A program made the translations under genes and the position numbers. The notes beneath the pieces are model-generated. The model was not told the DNA's origin and searched no databases. It saw only the letters and a list, made by a program, of their open reading frames with translations. A stretch of DNA of 64,000 nt, from NCBI RefSeq assembly GCF_000308875.1, contig NZ_BAGL01000125.1, positions 1-64,000 on the forward strand, in the 5' to 3' direction. This DNA is from Nocardia transvalensis NBRC 15921 (GTDB lineage Bacteria; Actinomycetota; Actinomycetes; Mycobacteriales; Mycobacteriaceae). Shown one piece after another: positions 60,313 to 64,000 of the stretch. Position 1 is the first letter of the stretch, and every line of letters begins with the position of its first letter.

Positions 60313-60621
60313 ATGCGATATCGACCTACCGCACTGGGGTGGGTAGATCCGGAAGTATCCAGCGCGCCGGTCTGGGACTGCGCACAGGTCGGGCGGCTCG
60401 CTAGGCGCCTCGGTTATCTGATCATCTGGCCCGAACCGTCGCTGATTCCTTTGATCGACCAGGTACGCGCCGCCGATGTAGACGCCGTGATCGCTCTTTC
60501 GCCCGAGCATCTCACGCCACTCGCGCTGAACGGCTTGATGACTATCGTCGATGTCGAAACGCTCTCTCCACGAATGAGTTTCGCACGCTGGGCCTTGAGC
60601 CGAGAGGTATTCCTCGGATGA
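60313..60621 (+). CDS. Small conserved hypothetical protein of XRE module
   Basis: 102 residues. It carries a helix-strand pattern with RLARRLGYLIIWPEP, then DVDAVIALSPEHLTPLALNG, recalling a Rossmann-like half domain or a resolvase N-terminus, although no catalytic Ser is evident. GGAACAGGAGG precedes the ATG. It overlaps the next gene by four bases. The role is unknown. Confidence 0.65.
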   Translation: MRYRPTALGWVDPEVSSAPVWDCAQVGRLARRLGYLIIWPEPSLIPLIDQVRAADVDAVIALSPEHLTPLALNGLMTIVDVETLSPRMSFARWALSREVFLG

Positions 60622-60860
60622 GGTGGCGGCGGCGAGATCAGGTTACTGTGCAGGGAATCCGTGAGAGGACAGCGCGGGAACAGAGCGCGCTCGGATGGAC
60701 TCACGACGCGCCTGTCATGTCTCTATCGGTCGATCGGGCGCACACGATTATGCAGCACCATCGGGAGTGCCGGGTCGAGGACTGCCCACGCAAGCGTGCG
60801 GCGTTCCGGGTTCTGATCGAAGCTGGACGAGTGAAGCCGGATTCGGGCCGGACCCGTTAG
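60618..60860 (+). CDS. Small protein with H-x3-C-x4-C-like motif
   Basis: 80 residues. IMQHHRECRVEDCPRKRAAF contains His and two Cys that could bind a metal; this segment recurs in small actinobacterial proteins near XRE genes. ATGA overlap with the gene before it shows coupling. The function is not known. Confidence 0.65.
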   Translation: MRWRRRDQVTVQGIRERTAREQSALGWTHDAPVMSLSVDRAHTIMQHHRECRVEDCPRKRAAFRVLIEAGRVKPDSGRTR

Positions 60861-61082
60861 CCTCCCGAGTACCAGTCCAGATGCATGCTTCGGTGGGGAG
60901 AGTATGTGGAGGTCGCGTTCCTCGACGAGGACGCAGTCGGTGCTCGGAACTCCAAGACCCCTTCGGGTCCAGCGCTGATTTTTCGCCCTCGGGATAGGCA
61001 GCGGGAGTGCACAGCAGATACATCTGGTCATCCGGTCGGCGTGTTGCAGAACGGCAACACTTCCCGAGGGATACAATCGTAA
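60852..61082 (+). pseudogene. DUF397 gene remnant
   Basis: The frame reads GEYVEVAFLDEDAVGARNSK and then TPSGPALIF, the core of DUF397 proteins, which normally partner XRE regulators. The usual N-terminal W-x-K-S-S-Y-S part is out of frame or lost, the conserved Cys before VEVA is Tyr, and the C-terminal W/AF segment is replaced by unrelated sequence. No ribosome site is seen. Boundaries are approximate. Confidence 0.55.
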
Positions 61083-61116
61083 ACCTTTCATTCACTCGGC
61101 TAGGTATACGGTAGAC

Positions 61117-62154
61117 ATGACGAATTTCGGTTACATGTTCTTCACGTTCCGGGCGCACCGACCCCGGCAGGGCGCTACGCCCCTCGTCCTTGGCGAGCTC
61201 GACGGCATCTCCAAAGGCTTCGAAACTTCGAGCAGCAAGACCGACGCAGCCGTTACGTTATACGGCCTGCTCAATGGCCTTATCGGTCGCCGGCTCAATG
61301 AACGCCACCGACACTTGTCCGTCGCGGCAGTCGATCCTGTTGGCCGAATCATTAAATTTGCAATTGATCTCGGAACTAGCGGTCAGAATTCTGTATTTGT
61401 CGACCCTGAGTCTGATGATGAGCCAGTCTTCACCAGGCAGGATCGACATATCGAGACTAACAAACGACGTGGACTATTTGTCGTTCCTACGAGGTCGACT
61501 GTTGGCCTTCTCGCGTTAGAGTCGCTGTCGGGCTCAACAGGAAGAGAACAACTGACCAATGTGCTGAAACGTGGATTTCGTGCGCACACTGATCTCGTAA
61601 TAGACTTCGATGCAGTCGTGCACGAAGAAGCGCTGAGTGCGTATCTGGCGCAGGCCAAGGTAAACGCAATAACCCTGAAAAGATCCGGCCTACCGCACGA
61701 CATTGCGGAGGAGCTCGAAGTTGGTCAACCTGATGAACCCCTCGGCAGACTAGAGCTAACAATCAGCCGTGGGCGTATCGGTGAGTTCAAGCAGCAACTG
61801 GCCGAAAAGTTCCGGCGGAACAGCGACGCGCGCAGCCGCCTGCTGTCCGTAGGGGGCCTAAATTTCGACGAACTCAACGTCAAGATGCAGGTCGGTGAGC
61901 GCAATACGACGTTGTCAGTGATGGCTGACAGGATGCCGAGGTTCATTTACCACCTCTCGTCACGTGATCGCCCCAGCGACAAACGCTTCTACAGCGAGGT
62001 ACTGGGCATGGTCCCCGAGGTGGCCAGGGCCTTCGGTGTAGTTGTCGGTGGGACCTGGCAGACTGGCGAGTGGTCTGAGAATGCTCTGCAGACCGAGGTC
62101 ACGGTGCCGATTCAGGAGGTGCCCAATGATGGCGGATCGAGCGAGGCGTCGTAG
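61117..62154 (+). CDS. Hypothetical protein, soluble partner of membrane protein
   Basis: 345 residues, no signal or membrane helix. I recognise no family. The N-terminus MTNFGYMFFTFRAHRPRQG, and RLELTISRGRIGEFKQQLAE in the C-terminal half, suggest a multi-domain alpha/beta protein. The gene uses ATA, TTA and AAT codons and is visibly lower in G+C than its neighbours, which suggests transfer. Its end overlaps the next gene by 29 bases. Confidence 0.6.
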   Translation: MTNFGYMFFTFRAHRPRQGATPLVLGELDGISKGFETSSSKTDAAVTLYGLLNGLIGRRLNERHRHLSVAAVDPVGRIIKFAIDLGTSGQNSVFVDPESDDEPVFTRQDRHIETNKRRGLFVVPTRSTVGLLALESLSGSTGREQLTNVLKRGFRAHTDLVIDFDAVVHEEALSAYLAQAKVNAITLKRSGLPHDIAEELEVGQPDEPLGRLELTISRGRIGEFKQQLAEKFRRNSDARSRLLSVGGLNFDELNVKMQVGERNTTLSVMADRMPRFIYHLSSRDRPSDKRFYSEVLGMVPEVARAFGVVVGGTWQTGEWSENALQTEVTVPIQEVPNDGGSSEAS

Positions 62155-62674
62155 CAAGTTCTCGACTATCGCCCTCGTCATCGACCACTACCATACCTTC
62201 CGAGATTCTCAAACGGGCTCGCGGCGCCTCCTTGACCTAGTGTCCTACCTTGGCGTTCCGGCAGGTCTGGCTCTTCTTACTGGAGCGACAGGCATGCGCG
62301 CAAGCAATATTCCGGAAGTCCTTGCCGCGGTGGCGATCTTGACTGGGTTGATCTTCAACGTCTTTGTGTTGCTGTTCGATCTCACTATGCGCGCGACTGA
62401 CAAGACTGATCCCGGTCTTCGACCGATCGTCGACAGGCTAGCCGATGAACTGCGCGCTAACGTATCCTACGCCGTACTTCTCGGTCTTACTCTGACATTT
62501 ATCCTCGGTGGTCTCGCGATGTTTGGCAACACCAAGCAGCCGTTGTCTGGTCCGATTACCGCTATTATAGTATTTCTAGCCGTTCAAATGTTGCTCACCA
62601 TCTCAATGATCTTGAAACGAATACGTGCTCTTTACCGTGCATTTCGAACGACAGGCGGCGAAAGGATACCGTAA
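62126..62674 (+). CDS. Four-helix membrane protein
   Basis: 182 residues from the ATG after CAGGAGG. Four hydrophobic segments: LDLVSYLGVPAGLALLTGA, VLAAVAILTGLIFNVFVLLF, VSYAVLLGLTLTFILGGLAM and ITAIIVFLAVQMLLTISMIL. A basic N-terminus (RARRRSKF) and C-terminus (KRIRALYRAFRTTG) put both ends in the cytoplasm. The soluble-protein plus small channel-like pair resembles abortive-infection units such as RexAB in layout only; no sequence link is claimed. Confidence 0.6.
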   Translation: MMADRARRRSKFSTIALVIDHYHTFRDSQTGSRRLLDLVSYLGVPAGLALLTGATGMRASNIPEVLAAVAILTGLIFNVFVLLFDLTMRATDKTDPGLRPIVDRLADELRANVSYAVLLGLTLTFILGGLAMFGNTKQPLSGPITAIIVFLAVQMLLTISMILKRIRALYRAFRTTGGERIP

Positions 62675-62988
62675 ATCAGCTTTCCCGTTGTATTGGATCG
62701 TGAACATTCAAGCAAAGTGGCTAAACAATGGCGATACCTGGTCTATGCATTGAGGTTCACAAACCGCATTCGTCTAACATTGCAGCAGACCTAAATCGCG
62801 GTGCGGCATGAGGGCTCGAATTTTACCTCAATGTCGGCGAGCCACCTGTTGAGGTTGGCATTTGCATAAAGGAGGTAGTCTCCTGAAATTGTGCTGGACA
62901 TGGTCAATAAAACCATTCCTGTGGATTCGCATCTCGTTGTCCACGAGTATTGTGGACGGTCGAAAGTGTTGTAGGTGTTTCGGTTCGG
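62675..62988. other. 314-base intergenic region
   Basis: No convincing gene. It is A+T-rich like the two genes before it. It holds a hairpin GTCCACGAGTATTGTGGAC (62938-62956) that could be a weak terminator between the convergent neighbours. A short frame from 62862 has no family resemblance and is not called. Confidence 0.55.
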
Positions 62989-64000
62989 CTATGGAGCGGC
63001 GACGGCGGGGGATCCGCCGATCACCCCCTCTGCCTCCAGTTCCGAAATCTCCGGCTCGGTCAGCCCCAGACCGGTGAGGATCTCGCGGTTGTGCTGGCCG
63101 AGCAGGGGGGCGGGGGTGCGGTGGAAGCTGTGGGGCCCGGCGGAGAAGCGAGCCGGGACGGTGCTGTGGCGGGCGGTGGCGGCGACGGGGTGGTCGACCG
63201 GTTCGAAGAAGCCGCGGGACTGTAGTTGAGGGAGGTCGGCCTGGCGGTGGGGTTGCATCACCTCGGCTACGGGAACGCCTGCGTCCCACAGGGTTTGGAC
63301 GATCTCGTCCGGGGTGCGGGTGGCGCACCAGACGGCGAGGTGTTCGTCGATGAGGTCGTGGTGGAGCCGGCGGCCTTCCGCGGAGCGTAGTTCGGGGGTC
63401 ATGGCCCAGAACGGTTCGTCCAGGACCTCTCGCAGCTTGCGCCACTGGGTATCGGTGGCTACCGCGATGGCGACCCAGCGGTCCTCCCGGCCGAATTCGT
63501 CCGTGCCCGCGGCGCGGTAGAGGTTCTGCGGGGCGGCCTCGGGGCCGCGGTTGCCGTCGCGTTCCAGCAGGGCGCCGTAGGCGGAGTACTCGATCACCTG
63601 CTCGGCGGCCACGTTGAGCGCGGCGTCGACCATCGCAGCCTCCACCAGCGCGCCGTGCCCGGTCCGCCGCCGGTTCTCCAGCGCCAGCAACAGGCCGTTG
63701 AGGGCGTGTACGCCCGCGTTCGGATCGCCGATCGAGTAGGGCTCCAAGGGATTCCGGTCCTTGTGCCCGGTGAGCCAGGTGAGCCCGGAAGTGTCCTCGA
63801 TGATGTAGGCGAAAGCCGGATTGTCGCGCCAGGGCCCGTCGAGCCCGAATCCCGGCATCCGCACCATGATCGTGTCCGGACGCAGTGCCCGCACGTCCGG
63901 ATAATCCAGGCCGATCTGCTCCAGCACCCGGGGCGTGTAGTTCTCGACGATCACATCGCACGTGGCGGCCAAGCGCCGCAACAGCTCTCGGCCGCGCTCG
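62989..64000 (-). CDS. CaiB/BaiF family CoA-transferase, N-terminus outside window
   Basis: The frame is open to base 64000, so the first part of the gene (with the usual DLT-x2-LAGP motif) is not visible. The 337 residues present include DVIVENYTPRVLEQIGLDY, IGDPNAGVHALNGLLLALE, and GHGALVEAAMVDAALNVAAE; the Glu/Asp pair there includes the likely catalytic Asp. The C-terminal end PLLGQHNREILTGLGL is typical. It should transfer CoA onto a carboxylic acid. Confidence 0.88.
   Translation of the reverse strand, partial: ERGRELLRRLAATCDVIVENYTPRVLEQIGLDYPDVRALRPDTIMVRMPGFGLDGPWRDNPAFAYIIEDTSGLTWLTGHKDRNPLEPYSIGDPNAGVHALNGLLLALENRRRTGHGALVEAAMVDAALNVAAEQVIEYSAYGALLERDGNRGPEAAPQNLYRAAGTDEFGREDRWVAIAVATDTQWRKLREVLDEPFWAMTPELRSAEGRRLHHDLIDEHLAVWCATRTPDEIVQTLWDAGVPVAEVMQPHRQADLPQLQSRGFFEPVDHPVAATARHSTVPARFSAGPHSFHRTPAPLLGQHNREILTGLGLTEPEISELEAEGVIGGSPAVAAP

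Noticed and set aside
62862..63077. 71-codon frame with a possible AAAGGAGG nearby
   Set aside because: Composition turns into Arg/Pro-rich shadow of the CoA-transferase gene on the other strand; no family resemblance.
1..64000. CRISPR arrays, transposases, integrases, rRNA and tRNA genes
   Set aside because: No spaced direct repeats of CRISPR type, no DDE or recombinase motifs and no conserved RNA segments were found on reading both strands.

Overview
The window is high-G+C actinobacterial chromosome. A mycolate-producing genus, most likely Nocardia or a close relative, is suggested by the tail of an mce operon, heteromeric acyl-CoA dehydrogenases, mycofactocin-type SDRs, an FprB-type reductase, many flavin and F420-type oxidoreductases and several XRE/small-protein modules. 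The genus is inferred from gene content only.

Layout. 1-2505: tail of an mce import operon. 2608-13396: TetR, DUF427, a TesB-fold protein with an amidohydrolase, an MftR-like TetR opposite a mycofactocin-type SDR, a class III cyclase, a luciferase-like oxidoreductase, a YtcJ-type amidohydrolase, a CoA-transferase and an enoyl-CoA hydratase. 13649-19338: MarR regulator, paired acyl-CoA dehydrogenases, acyl-CoA ligase and small proteins. 19387-22286: accessory block (XRE/DUF5753, DUF6879, small proteins, a CYTH protein) next to the 3' end of an fprB-like gene, part of which is repeated on the other side of the CYTH gene. 22334-26239: redox block on the minus strand (fprB-like, TetR, [3Fe-4S] ferredoxin, NuoF-like protein).

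27016-50853 is the core: two divergent operons around a 349-bp control region. The minus-strand operon carries SDR, P450, two amidohydrolases, a Rieske ferredoxin and an alpha/beta hydrolase. The plus-strand operon runs for 16 tightly packed genes: acyl-CoA ligase, two KstD-like flavoproteins, MhpA, MhpB and MhpC-like proteins, a luciferase-like monooxygenase, SDRs, a cyclase-family hydrolase, an FMN reductase, a degenerate RibBA, and a complete ferredoxin reductase/ferredoxin/P450 chain. The likely logic is CoA activation, dehydrogenation to an aromatic ring, hydroxylation, and extradiol cleavage of an unidentified cyclic acid. A shared dyad, GAGAAYNNNAYTCTC, recurs at nine promoters from 5.9 to 53.8 kb and points to one regulon.

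50843-64000: GNAT, LysR/MFS pair, a third P450, then an unusual trio (exporter, 53-aa peptide gene, translationally coupled glycosyltransferase-like gene), DUF2867/TetR with twin operators, another XRE module with a DUF397 remnant, a visibly lower-G+C two-gene unit (soluble protein plus four-helix membrane protein), and the start-truncated end of a CaiB gene. No rRNA, tRNA, CRISPR array or transposase was seen.
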